Below, one piece after another: positions 43,511 to 55,249 of a stretch of 64,000 nt of DNA. Every line of letters begins with the position of its first letter. The first letter of the stretch is position 1. Both the position numbers and the translations under genes were made by a program. This DNA comes from Diadema setosum (lineage: Eukaryota; Echinodermata; Echinoidea; Diadematoida; Diadematidae): the NCBI RefSeq assembly GCF_964275005.1, contig NC_092700.1, forward strand, positions 23,669,674-23,733,673, read 5' to 3'. The notes under the pieces were generated by a model. The model had not been told where the DNA came from, ran no database searches, and was given only the letters and a program-made list of their open reading frames with translations.

Positions 43511-46500
43511 GCACCTGCATGCACATGGCTAGTATACAAGATGACCTGTAAGATACGTTACAAATGCTCAGATTGTTGTTTACAAGCAGACAACGAGACA
43601 TACAAGTGGCCTTCAATATCGATCTTTCGGTTACAGGACCTGGATTTGGGCTATCGATTGCATGCCTTGTCTAGCACATTTTCCGTATCCTTCTTCCTCC
43701 CTTCGTCCATGTCTTGTAGGAAAGGCCGATTGAATGCCTGATGTACATGTATGAACAATGTACGCCGTAATTGACTATTTTCTTCTGAAGGGCCTGGCTC
43801 CTCTCTATAAATTATACATATCATGTTATAAACCTAAGTATTTGATACATTTTTATGTACATTATACATTGTATACATATTATACATTCGTTTTCCTGTC
43901 TCTCAAGTTTTCCATGCACATTGTTTGTCTGTTACATTGTATCTTTATCTTAATTTCATTTAAACTGGTATCGACTGAACGCATATAGTTCGACAAAAAC
44001 GATAGGTAGACGTATATAATCCATTGCTTTTCCAAGCTTGTTTCATACTTTCTTACATTGCTGATGCCAAAATTAGGCCTACAAAGTAATTGGTGTGTGT
44101 TAACACATAAGAAAGTTATGAATCATTAAAGTGTATAAAGAGTAAAACAAATTGACAACTCCTTGTGTGATATTAGAATGAGTAGCTCTCGCTTTCTCAA
44201 CTCTTCCAATTTACATACATTTTGTATTATTTCACGCGGATTCACGGCTTCTCTGATTTTTCTACTTTAATAAGAGGTTTTGGAATTCAGAGCAATTACC
44301 CATAGCTGCCCTGCAGAGATCGAGGGGTGTGGTCAACGTATAAAGGAGACTGCACAACAAGGAGGACAGGTATTACAACTAATCCAAGGAGGTTCATGAC
44401 ACGAACTTACAACAATCATTTTCCCTTGGAGCCCACCCTTGATGCCGCCACTAAAAAATATATATTGAAGTGTAATGTGCCAAACTGGGTCTGCCTCACA
44501 GGTATAGGAAAACAATTGAGTAATGTCTCGTTGCATATAATTATTGTATGTAAATGACCAACCACTCTCTAAGGAAGATAATGTCTTCACGATGGTTACT
44601 ACTGTACAGTATCTATTGCCATCCCTGCTTATGAAACATTAGCGATACATTACGGTAAAGACATGAAGATGAGCGAATAGAAATTGCTCAAAAATTTAGG
44701 AAATAAAAATCGGAACTGGTAGGACTTAGCATGCTCGACTCTTACAGTGTATCTGACATATCAATCTATAAAGAACTCTTTTTTTTTAACGATTATATCA
44801 TACCAATTTCGTTTGCCTGAATCATTCGGATGGTAACAATTAGATCAACGTTTCAGGAGGGTACAGTTTAAATTAACTTTTTTTTTTTAATATTTCATTT
44901 CATTTGAAGTTTAATTAAATTCAGTATATGAACAAAGTATCCCCGACAGTATGTTCCTGTAATCACGGACCTACTACACATATGGATCATGAACGGAGAT
45001 CTTTCTTTGATCCCATCATTACCACCGTCACCTGTTACAATGTGTTTGTGCATCTTCATGAATACATTCTACATGTACATTCCGATGTTTGGACAATGAT
45101 GATTGTGTAATCGTGCATGGTCACTGACAAAAGAACCATTTCCCTCATTACATGTAATTTGGCCGAGGTACCTTTCAGACTCAACTGCCTTTGAATAAAT
45201 ACCAATGATGGGGAGCATGCATATTTTCTCAAAACATGACCAATTTTGCATCACAAAAATACATTGCTACATTTGTAGATACTTGTGGACACACGTGTGG
45301 AATATCGTTGCTTAATGGTAAGCTAATATTGTAGGCCTATGTTTACCGTTACTGTCCATGATTACTCTGAATCAAAATGCGAAAATAGACAAAATGGATT
45401 ATAAATCACTATGAATCTTTTAAAATAGTTGCTGTCTTTTTTTAAAGTACAATACGTTCATTTTGCAAATGAAAAAGCGCGTTTAAAATAAATCTTCTTT
45501 TTTTTGTGACGCTTTTGATAGAAACAGCTAGGTGCATGAATTAATTAACGGGCGATCACTGTCTGTGTATGTGTAGTACACATTTTTAGGTCCATGGTCC
45601 AAGGAAAGTGTCCATAAAATCATTTTTATGGGGTATATCACTATCACTATCAACTGTGGTACGTCTTTAGATGCGCTTCAAGATGCGTTCAACTGTCATG
45701 AATACCCCCCCCCCCCCACTACCATGAGAGGCATGAGCCAGCAATAACGGTTTATACTGATTTTCACAGTCCGATTATCTGTTTCACAAGTTATAAGTAA
45801 AATTGTATGTCCGTTGCAATTATTCCAGGTATATATGAAGGTCATTATTTTGTTTTGCTTTTTTTTTTCCAGAAAAACAAAATTCTCAAGCAGTCGTTAA
45901 TTGTAGACCTCAACTACAGACTTACAGTGTACTTTGTAATATATATGTAGCATTTGTTTTAATTCTTTTGGTATTCTTCCGCCTGAGGTATACCGGCCTA
46001 AATTTTTCCTTATTCTTAATGTAAACAGGTTTCTTCTTATTTTTTGTTTGTTATAAAGGTTTGCTTATGAGAAAGCTTGCAAATTGGATCCAGGTATTGA
46101 AATGCATCGAGTATTATTTTACAAGTGGATGAACCTCTTATGAAGAGGCTGTCTTGGAAAATGAATGCAAATTTTATTCTAAATCTAAATACGTTGGTAA
46201 ACTGGCAGGTATAGCTTGAGCAAGTCATATTCGACAGAATAACCAAAGGAACTATTGAACAAAGAAACTAATGTTTCCAATAACTACGCTTCAAGAGCTG
46301 ACTAGGGTGAAGAACTTCTGCTAGTCCTAAGGACTTGAACATACTGCAGGTGTTAACTACATTGTACAGTCAACAAACGATGGATTATTGTATATAATGT
46401 AAAATGTACATTTCAATTTTTATGGAAGTCGTTCCTGTCTTGCAATCTTTTACAAAAGTTTTAGATCGCCTCGCGATCATTGGAGGTTCAATCTTTGACC

Positions 46501-47186
46501 CCCCACTTTGTTAATGTGTGCAAAGAAAAATATCACATAATAATATACACAACTGTAGTTGACAGAAGTCGAGCAGAAGAGAGGCCCATTGTCGGGATAA
46601 CAATTTGGTAACATTTATCCTCTGATACCAACCCTGACGTTTCAGAACGTGTCGTAAGATGCCCATCATCTAAGAAATCTCATTTCAGCGCGCCATTCAT
46701 GAGGGTAAGTGGATAGCTGAACAGAGCCACAGGCGAATCAATAAATCCACCATGCAGTTTAAAGCGAGTCACGAGTGATTTCTGCTTTAATCCAGTGGAC
46801 GACCATTACGTCATTCGTAAGCAAGTACAAAGTTGTAGGCCTACAGTACACCTGCTGTGCAGGCGTGGTACACATGCATGTACCTCTTTTGTGTCAAACA
46901 TTGCCACATGGATTGCATTCACCTATTGTTGCAAGGCCAGGAATATCTTTTGTATATAACTCCTATATAAACATCAGATATAATAGATTATGCTGCAAAA
47001 CGAAGTTGAAAGGGGGAGACGTGGGGGATGTTATCCTAGTAGTGTGACAATGTATATTGCTTGATGATGTCAAGATTTTAAATGATATGATGTATCATAT
47101 GTGCATGGTTTTGTATTCAGGACATAGTATGCAGGCAATGTACCGGTGCTCTAATTGTGAATACAACGGAACAGACATTCTAATAA
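43511..47186. other. Intergenic, no gene seen
   Basis: AT-rich with scattered short open frames of no recognisable family. CTGCAG/AGATCG...GGACAG/GTATTA at 44316-44368 has splice-like edges but no supporting motif. A C run is at 45705-45717. Confidence 0.45.
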
Positions 47187-48492
47187 GACCCCGTTTACAG
47201 TGCGAGGCTCGGCCGCGGCTCGGCCCAGCCCCGCTTCAGTGTAAACGCGCAAAAGGCCAAATGCGGGGCCAAAATTGGCCTCGCATTTGGCCTCGCTCTG
47301 GAGGTGGTCTCGGCCGCGGCCGAGCCGCGGCCGAGCCCGGCCTTTTCTCAGTGTAAACGCAAACTGGGCCAAATGCGCGGCCAATTTTAGTCTGGCTTCC
47401 AAACCCTCTGCCCGTACTATTTCGCTATTCAGGATATTAACCCCCTCAACGTCGGAAACTAGTATAATTTAAGGTGGTTTTGTCCTGCAAAGGATTTTTC
47501 CTTCGGCAAAGGCCTTTGCCCGAACGGCGACTTCGTCGCCACGGAATTCATATGGCAAAGGGTCTGAAAACCAGACAATACCAAATTGCGTTTGTTTAAG
47601 GCCCGGTCCCACTGGCCGACGGACACAAAGCGTATGCAGAAAGGACACAGCGGACGAGCAAAATTTCGAGGATGGCTTCATCCGCTTTCATCCGCTCCAG
47701 AAATTGACAAACTTGGCGAAAATTGGCGGTAACAGAACGGAAATAGAACGGACGTGGGTAGTATGTAGCGGGGATGTTAAACGGATGTTGATCGGAAGCC
47801 TAGCGGATGAAAGCGGATGGAAGGGGATGACAGCTCCGAAGGGGTTACCGGAGATAATTGCGAAACGGACGCATAGCAGAAAAAGCGGATGCAGAGGGGA
47901 TGCTTTCGAAATGCTTTATATACGAGATGCATACGCTTACATCCTTTCTATTAACGTGCTATTAACGAGGTAAAGACGTTCCATGTACCATATCTTTCCT
48001 CCCTCTTTCCGTTTTTAGCTGCAGCGGATGTGAGTTGCGAGGATGCCCAGAGGATGCAGAGAGGATGCAGCGGACGTTTAAGGGATGCCGCACGGACATA
48101 CAACGTTTGCTGCTCGTATGTCGCGGATTTACATCGTACACACCGGAGAGTTCATCCGTTCTAAAAGTTTTAAGCAGCTTAAAACTTTTTGCGCGGATGA
48201 AATCACAGTGGACGGATGCTCGATGGATAGAGCGGATGAAACACGTATGCGATGGGTACACAGCGGATTCGTAGCGTTTTCCAACGGATGGCAAGATTTT
48301 TTGTACGCTTTACATCCTCTTTGCATCCGTAAGTGCAGTGGGACCGGGCCTTTACAAGCAGAGCGCCACTAAATATTGAAAGGTTTGAATCAAAAGCGCG
48401 GCCGAGTCCGGCAGTGTAAACTGACAAAATTGCGGGCCTCGGCCTCGCAATTGAGGTTGGGCTCGGCCCAACCCCGCACTGTAAACGGGGTC
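47187..48492. mobile_element. GC-rich transposon remnant (outer element)
   Basis: GACCCCGTTTACAGTGCG (47187-47204) is inverted at 48475-48492 as CGCACTGTAAACGGGGTC. Subterminal GGCTCGGCC/GCCGCGGC words and repeated CAGTGTAAACGC (47236 and 47350 areas) lie inside. It is interrupted by the element at 47598-48352. No transposase is visible and no clear target duplication was found. Confidence 0.72.
47598..48352. mobile_element. Harbinger-like non-autonomous element nested in the outer transposon
   Basis: AAGGCCCGGTCCCACTG (47598-47614) is inverted at 48336-48352 as CAGTGGGACCGGGCCTT. TTA flanks both sides, which fits the 3-bp TWA duplication of PIF/Harbinger (inference). The interior has many GCGGATG/CATCCGC words. 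Confidence 0.75.
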
Positions 48493-49260
48493 CCTGGGAT
48501 GTGTGGCGGGGAGGGGTCTAAAAGTCCCTTAGCTCCTTGGTACAGTGTATATGAACCTCCTTTCCTGTATCGTAGTACAGTTACAAAATGTGTAGTTTGG
48601 GGTATAGATGTTCAATGTAGAGACAAACAGATTCTTGGTCTGTCTGTTTGTGATGGAACAATGTTAGTCACATATACAGGGTATACATGTAGGTTTACAC
48701 GTAACAATACCATTTATCTTGTCTCGGTGTTCATGTACACCGTATGGTGTAATGTCACGCCATGTTACATGTACTTGTACGTATTTAATAGATAAAATGA
48801 CAATTACAGATAGGGAGGATGTTAATCTTTATCAGAATCAGACGTGGATATGATTATACGTGGTATATTGTAATAATCAACAACGTGATAGAGGTGGTGT
48901 TCATGTTATGCATAATTTATACTTACTTGCTTACACTTTCCCATTGGTTTGTACACAAATCATCATATAAATCTGTGTGTGTGTGTTGTGTGTGTGTGTG
49001 AGTATGTGTGCGCGCGAGTGCGTATACAATTGTACGTGTTTTGATACGGCTGAAACTGCCTCTACATACGTTATCCTAACAACATCGTCTTGATGTAATA
49101 TAACATCAATATTCTGCTTGAGTATCGTTCAAGGAAAAATATATTTCGTGATGATTTTGTGCAAGATAGTGAAAGTCTTGTTGGATGATAGTACATGATT
49201 ATTTCAATTAATTTGCATAATGTCATCCTCGAATTGCTGCCTCGTACAATTTGTAGGTAT

Positions 49261-49529
49261 ATGAAGAGTTTGTTTGCAAAAACCGATACATTGTAAGTCC
49301 ATATTTGCCAAATGGAGATATTTGCGATTAAAGGTCAAGAAAAATAAAGAGAATAATAAGAATTTTTTTGCTTCTTTTGACCATAACTTCAAAAATGTAC
49401 CTGTATTATTTAGTAGTGACCAATATATCATTTAAAAGGTACAGTGTATTATATTTTACTTTATGACAGAGACCGTACTTCAAAATCTTCAAAAATGGAC
49501 TTATCGGTTTTTGCAAACAAACTCTTCAT
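49261..49529. mobile_element. MITE with 28-bp perfect inverted ends
   Basis: ATGAAGAGTTTGTTTGCAAA plus AACCGATA at the left is exactly inverted at the right, ending GCAAACAAACTCTTCAT. 269 bp, AT-rich, non-coding. Confidence 0.8.
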
Positions 49530-50406
49530 ATGCAAATGTACATGTACACACATTTGTACTTGTACGTTTTCAAATTTTCATATTTTGCAGAATATACGTT
49601 TCATTCCACATTTTGATGAAACATCTACCATTTTTCTTGTTTTAATTTACCTTTTTTTTTTCTTCTTTTTTTCACTGCCAACTTGATTGTGGAGTGGCAA
49701 CTCATTGATATCTGAGTGTACAGTAGAGAACAGCAATGATTGGTCTTTGTTGATTGATTCCAAAGGCAACTCATTAGCTACTCCAGAAACCCATCTACTA
49801 TGTGTATCTCGAAAATGGCTCCTGGTAAGAGCACCAGCTATTAAGATGTAATCCCAACGGTCTCTGTAATAGCTCATACGAGAGCGATATTTGCGTACTT
49901 GTCAATGTGAGTTAATTTCTCGTCTTTATTCCACTTAATTCGTTCCTTTATTAGACACATGTGACTTCGTCTTTCCTAAGATAAACAAATCTACTGTCTA
50001 TTTATCAGCCACACCAGTTCATATGTACATATGTATGTTCTTACAGCTTTTGCTAATGCACATAATCCTTAGATAGAGTAGGAAGTTCAAACAGATTGTC
50101 AATCAAAACGAAAACTATAACCTTAATTACTTTCGGGTGTTACCTTTTTATTGAGTTCTGAATGCCTCATTGTATTGCAGATTTGATGTGATGGCCGCCG
50201 ACACGCTACAGTAACAAATTTTGGTATATATACATTGTACGTTTTCTCACAATGGCGGATTTGACGTTTATGAACTTCAGTGGTAATGCAGACAATGCGA
50301 CGCTTATTAACATTACACAGAGTATATCCCGATACGTCCAGATATACACTGTTTGTGAGTTTAGATAAAATACAAATGTGGAGTGACTGTACATTCGTTA
50401 CGTGCA

Positions 50407-50550
50407 CTTCAAGACTCTCGACCCAGGTGTATAAATGGGTACCTGGCAATGCTACGGTAATAATAATAATAGCAGGGCCCTCTGGTAGAACAGTGGCAAC
50501 ACTGAAAAGGCTACCCTGGGTAAATAAGACCTTATTATTATTATTATTAG
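50407..50550. repeat. Dispersed-repeat-like segment with AAT/TTA ends
   Basis: ACCCAGGTGTATAAATGGGTACCTGGCAAT then an AATAATAAT run, a GC-rich core and a TTATTATTATT run. The layout resembles a SINE-type repeat seen in many invertebrate genomes; this is recognition only. Confidence 0.45.
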
Positions 50551-52663
50551 ACTAATATTAAATACTTTGGTGTGCTGGCAAATGACAAATCCCCTTGCTC
50601 TAAGATATTGTATGGTTTTTTTAAGATCGGATAAAGTACATGCTTTCAGACCAGCTTCTGAAAAAAAAAGAAAATCATAAAGTTAAGATTTCAAGGTCTG
50701 AGATCATTTTCTTTGCCTAACTGATAAAGTAAAGAGACAAATTTTGTTCACCTATACAATGTATAATGTACAAATTGTACTTTTTCATCACTTGCCTTGA
50801 CAATGAAGGGGATTATTATATTGTACATGTACAGTTATGCAACATGTACAGGTGTTGTTTTAGTCATATTTCGCTATCACTGTCATTGTCATTATCACCA
50901 CAATTTTGCCTTCACATTACTGTGAAATAAGGTATAATCATTCATATTACAATATTATACTCTAATCCCGATGTAAAACGAACATCTGATCTGATAATAG
51001 AGGCTTGAAGCCTGCGTTCAGAGTCATCAATTAGCATCAATAAGTAGGTACAGTGGTAGGAAGGTACAAAATGTAGGTAGGTAACAACGCGTTAAATGTC
51101 ATACAGTGTATGCAATAAGATTTCAAAAAATATTGGGATACTTTTCGACTTAAATCTTTACCCACAGTTGTTCTTAAAATGATGTACATGTACATTATGT
51201 ACAGTGCAATTATTTCGCGTTTTTAAGAACATGGTCTTTCCGTTTGGGGATGCGCTTTATATACATTTGTATCTAGACAGACTTTTAAAACTACAAAAAT
51301 GTTCAATGAGAGCAAGTAATCATTCAACTTATTTAGGTCACACTTCACCATTCTTTTTTATACCCAAAAGATTTTAACGCTATATTACAGATATAAGTAT
51401 ATATTACATTGTAGGTACACTTGTACATGTAATCTCATGTTTTTGTGGCACAGAAAGCTTTCCCCCAATTCTGTGCTGCATTGCTTCACTTTGAATTGCC
51501 ATATTCATCCCTACCGTACCAGAAATGCTGAGAATTTTTACATGCCCGCTCATATGGAATTCAATACCAGATGATATTCGTAAAGCTGTTTTTTCCAATG
51601 TATTCAAATGTAAACTTAAGGAGAATTTTGTGCAAAATTATCATTCATAACTTCTCGACATGCTTGTACATGTACATGACTGGCATTATTTCATCTAATG
51701 ACTATAATTAATGTTTGTGTACTGTCCCATGTAATGTAAATGTAGTGCTTGTGTATCATTGCTGTACATGTACAAAGTGTATGTTCTTTTTTTTTTGTTC
51801 TGTTCTTCCATCTGCATTTTGTTCATCCTTTGTTTAAAAAAAATATGAAAATGATTACCGCTAATGCATTTTTGACTGCCTGGCTGGGTCGGCCTGATTT
51901 TAAGGAAACTTTCAGTTTTCATTATCTGCTTCCCTTCAGCGTATCATACATGTATGCATGATGATATGTATTTCATACTGTATATCTATCTTCACTCTGT
52001 GCTTTGTCGTGCTTTTTTATTATTATCTTATTTTTTTTTTAATGCTGAACAAATAAATTCAATCCAATTCAAATCTTTACTACACAGAGTACATGTATCT
52101 ATACACATAACGCACAACCACAAAGTTTGCACTTGAATGATAATGATATACACCAATTTTACATGTACAAGTACAGGTAGATATCTTACATCACAGTTCT
52201 CAACTTTGTGCATGATACACACAAACACACTATGCACACATACAATATACAAGTACATTGTACAGTGTACAGTATGTATACACACACAAATGTACATAAG
52301 TACATATCTGAATATACATGTAAATGTGTATATATATATATATATATATACATATATGTATATATAATTATATAATACGCACCATGTACAAATTGTACGT
52401 AGAAATGGATATAAGGATCATTATCCGAATACACTATATTATTTGATCAATCACACGCAATGTAACAGCAACCAGCATTTATCACGCACATTGTACAGGT
52501 TCAAGGGCTATAAAGTTTACTGCAACGTTTCCTTAATCACCCCTTTACACGTCATGTAGAAAGAAACGTATTGCAGGCCAATGCCAGTCAAATACAGAAA
52601 AGTGGACGTACTTCATTTTACATTACTGTGATTGTGTAACGTACTTACCTTCCTTAGTATGAA
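50551..52663. other. Intergenic, no gene seen
   Basis: Very rich in ACATGTACA/TGTACA words. A TA run lies at 52328-52350. No exon is supported. Confidence 0.5.
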
Positions 52664-52921
52664 ATGACAAGTGGGGGGGGGGGGGGTGCTACCGAAGACA
52701 CGATATCCAAAGTATCTCCATTCTTCGTGAGACGCCCCACACTTGCCCTTGTACCTTACAACACGTTACAGAAGCTTGCTGGTGAGTTGACAAAATCTCT
52801 GTACACAAATCCTGGCTGGAGGAAGCTACGCGGTCATGACAGTTGCTACCAGTTCGTCGAGTATCATCGCTGTACCGTTCTACGCTTTTTAGGACCCCAA
52901 AAATGCGGCCCCAAATCTTAA
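52664..52921 (+). pseudogene. Death-domain-like reading frame (uncertain)
   Basis: The frame reads ...TISKVSPFFVRRPTLALVPY, NTLQKLAGELTKSL and PGWRKL, resembling the start of an IRAK/Pelle-type death domain (helix 1, then a WRxL helix), then stops after about 85 codons. GCTG/GTGAGT inside could be a donor. The local GC content is higher than in the flanks. It could be a gene fragment, an exon of an unseen gene, or chance. Confidence 0.2.
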
Positions 52922-53305
52922 CCCGTGAGACACAACAGCTACAAAGTTAACCTACCCATTGGACTAGTGCACGGACGTGCTATGTACGTGTCCTCGCCTT
53001 TTTATTTGTCTGATACGCACTGCTTTCTATTCTTTCTTCTTTTTTTTCGAGACCCGTTTAGACCAACGTGTCCGCTCAACTGGATCGAATCTCGTTCTTT
53101 TCTTTTCCTCTTTTTTTCTTTCACTCCACATTCCGTCTCTCCCCATTATCTAGCCCGCAACCCCGGCAGGAAAAAACAGTATGGAGGTGGAAGATTCTTT
53201 TCAGCAGCTATCGTCAAACTGATTGTCATGTTAATCAGCGATTGAATGAAAAGGCACAGAAGGGTGCGCACCATTTTTTTTTTCTTGTCCCTCTCTTCTT
53301 CCTTG

Positions 53306-53482
53306 CTTGAGGCACAAGATGCGTATGAACGAGCATGCCAGCAAGTTCGGCAGACGTCAACGGGCGCACCTATAGTGTACAGGTGTATGCCAGAAGTCCC
53401 AACTAGCTATGGCGTGAATCTGTGTGGCGCCGTGTTATGTACGAGAACTCCATTAAGTTTTCTCCTGTACAAACCGCCATGA
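53306..53482 (+). other. Open frame after a strong polypyrimidine tract (unassigned)
   Basis: After a T/C tract ending CTTGCTTGAG, a frame reads AQDAYERACQQVRQTSTGAP..., with CMPEV and NLCGAVLC, to TGA. No family is recognised. It is in the same GC-richer patch as 52664-52921. Confidence 0.2.
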
Positions 53483-54716
53483 ACGTGCTCTCGTTTCTAG
53501 TTGTCAAAACAGCGGCGACCTTGACTTATGCTGTATGGGTGCTCCCCCGGCTCTTATAGATACCATAGAGTAGAAAATACTGACGCTACATTGGTTCATT
53601 CGCTACAACTGGCTCCAGAAGAATGGGGTGTAGACCACGGATAGATTGCTTTACTCAAAATCAGTTTACCTGATTTGAACGAATGTTAAAAATCACACAG
53701 AGCACGTTGATACGACGAAGTTTGGCCAAAGTAGGGAGCTCTCACAAATCCATTAAAAAAAATGTTTCCACTATATTTTTGTTTTCATTCTAATGCAGTA
53801 AATCAGTAAAAGTGTGCCTTTGTATATACCTGAATCAAGTTTAGTTAAGCATAATAATACGTGTGATGAAATCACTATACTTCAACAAGTAGAATCCCAT
53901 TTTCTTTGCTCAATTTTCCACTTATAAATTAGAACTTTTCTTACAATTGCAATTATTGAAATTTTCATCAGCTCGAATATTTTGCAATCATCACCACATG
54001 CTAAAATGGAGAATGATATTAGTGATTTGTCTTTGTTTTGTTAATTTGTTTGTTTGTTTGCCTGTTTGTCTGTCAATAAACAAAGTCAGAAAGAAAGGAA
54101 ATGAAATCAAATGAGTCCTGATTACTGAATTATAAATGTTGGCGTAAGCGACAGGCAAGAGCTTTATGCATAAATATGGACAAGAAAATAGACACGCAGA
54201 AGTTGAATGCGTGTCTATAGAAGTTGTAAATGCACAACCGATTCTTAAAAAAAAACGTAGTGATGCGTTGGATATAGCAGGTCTTGTACAGTTTTGGAAT
54301 GATGATTTATGTGACACTCGTTCGTGATATCATGGATATATCGAAGCAAATCGCACAACTTTGTATTAGACGTATAATTATGCCACGACACGTTCATTTG
54401 AATAATTATGTTAATGTTGTATTGACGTCTCGTTGGCTGGGAACTGCATTAGCAATGCATATAAATGATGGCTAAAATTATGCAGATAGAAGAGGATAAT
54501 GAAAAGGAGAGGATGTAGATGACGGGATGCAGAAGTGTAGGAGTATAGGAAAGAAAGAAGAAATCATATACGAGTATTAAATAACTATCTATGGCTTACT
54601 GACTTTGGTCAAGAGACTTTGAATGTATTTTGCCATCGCCAATGCACTTTGCCTTTCGAAATCCAAACCAAAGTCATCAATGTTATTTCAGCTTGAGCGC
54701 TCACGAAGAAAGATAG

Positions 54717-54718
<2 letters not shown>

Positions 54719-54757
<39 letters not shown>
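54719..54757. repeat. (GA)n microsatellite
   Basis: About 39 bp of pure GA. Confidence 0.94.
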
Positions 54758-54763
<6 letters not shown>

Positions 54764-55172
54764 CAGAAAAAGCGTGGGAAACTATTGATTGCAGTAGACG
54801 AAGCATCGCGCTCGCCCCTGATGAAGGTTATAAACTCGGGTGCGTCGCCAATAGAGATCTACCCAGTTTCGTGCATACAAATGTATTAGAAGTTCTCCCA
54901 ATTTTTTCTGGTGGAAAAAGAGCGGATTATGCCATTGTGACTTTTGTTTACCAGCATTCCATACTCCGTCAACTTTGGAGCAAGAAAAGGAAATGATATT
55001 TGTGCAAATATAGTGCATTATACAAATTGGTGGTTCCTCACCAGTAAACGTAAAGTTTTATTACTCATCTGTACCATAAATATATTTCTATATTTTCCCT
55101 CATTTTCATTTTCCCACTTCTCTGCGTGAATTAACACAAATATGTACGTGATTATGCATGATATATATTATT

Positions 55173-55195
55173 ACACACACACACACACACACACT

Positions 55196-55245
<50 letters not shown>
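55173..55245. repeat. (CA)n(TA)n compound microsatellite
   Basis: A CA run of about 40 bp (one T interruption) turning into a TA run of about 33 bp. Confidence 0.94.

Positions 55246-55249
<4 letters not shown>

Noticed and set aside
44316..44368. Splice-bounded segment CTGCAG ... GGACAG/GTATTA
   Set aside because: 53 bp with a weak donor, ambiguous frame and no recognisable peptide or partner.
47057..48795. Arg/Gly/Ala-rich frames at 47-48.8 kb
   Set aside because: Products of GC-rich nested transposon sequence without recognisable transposase motifs.
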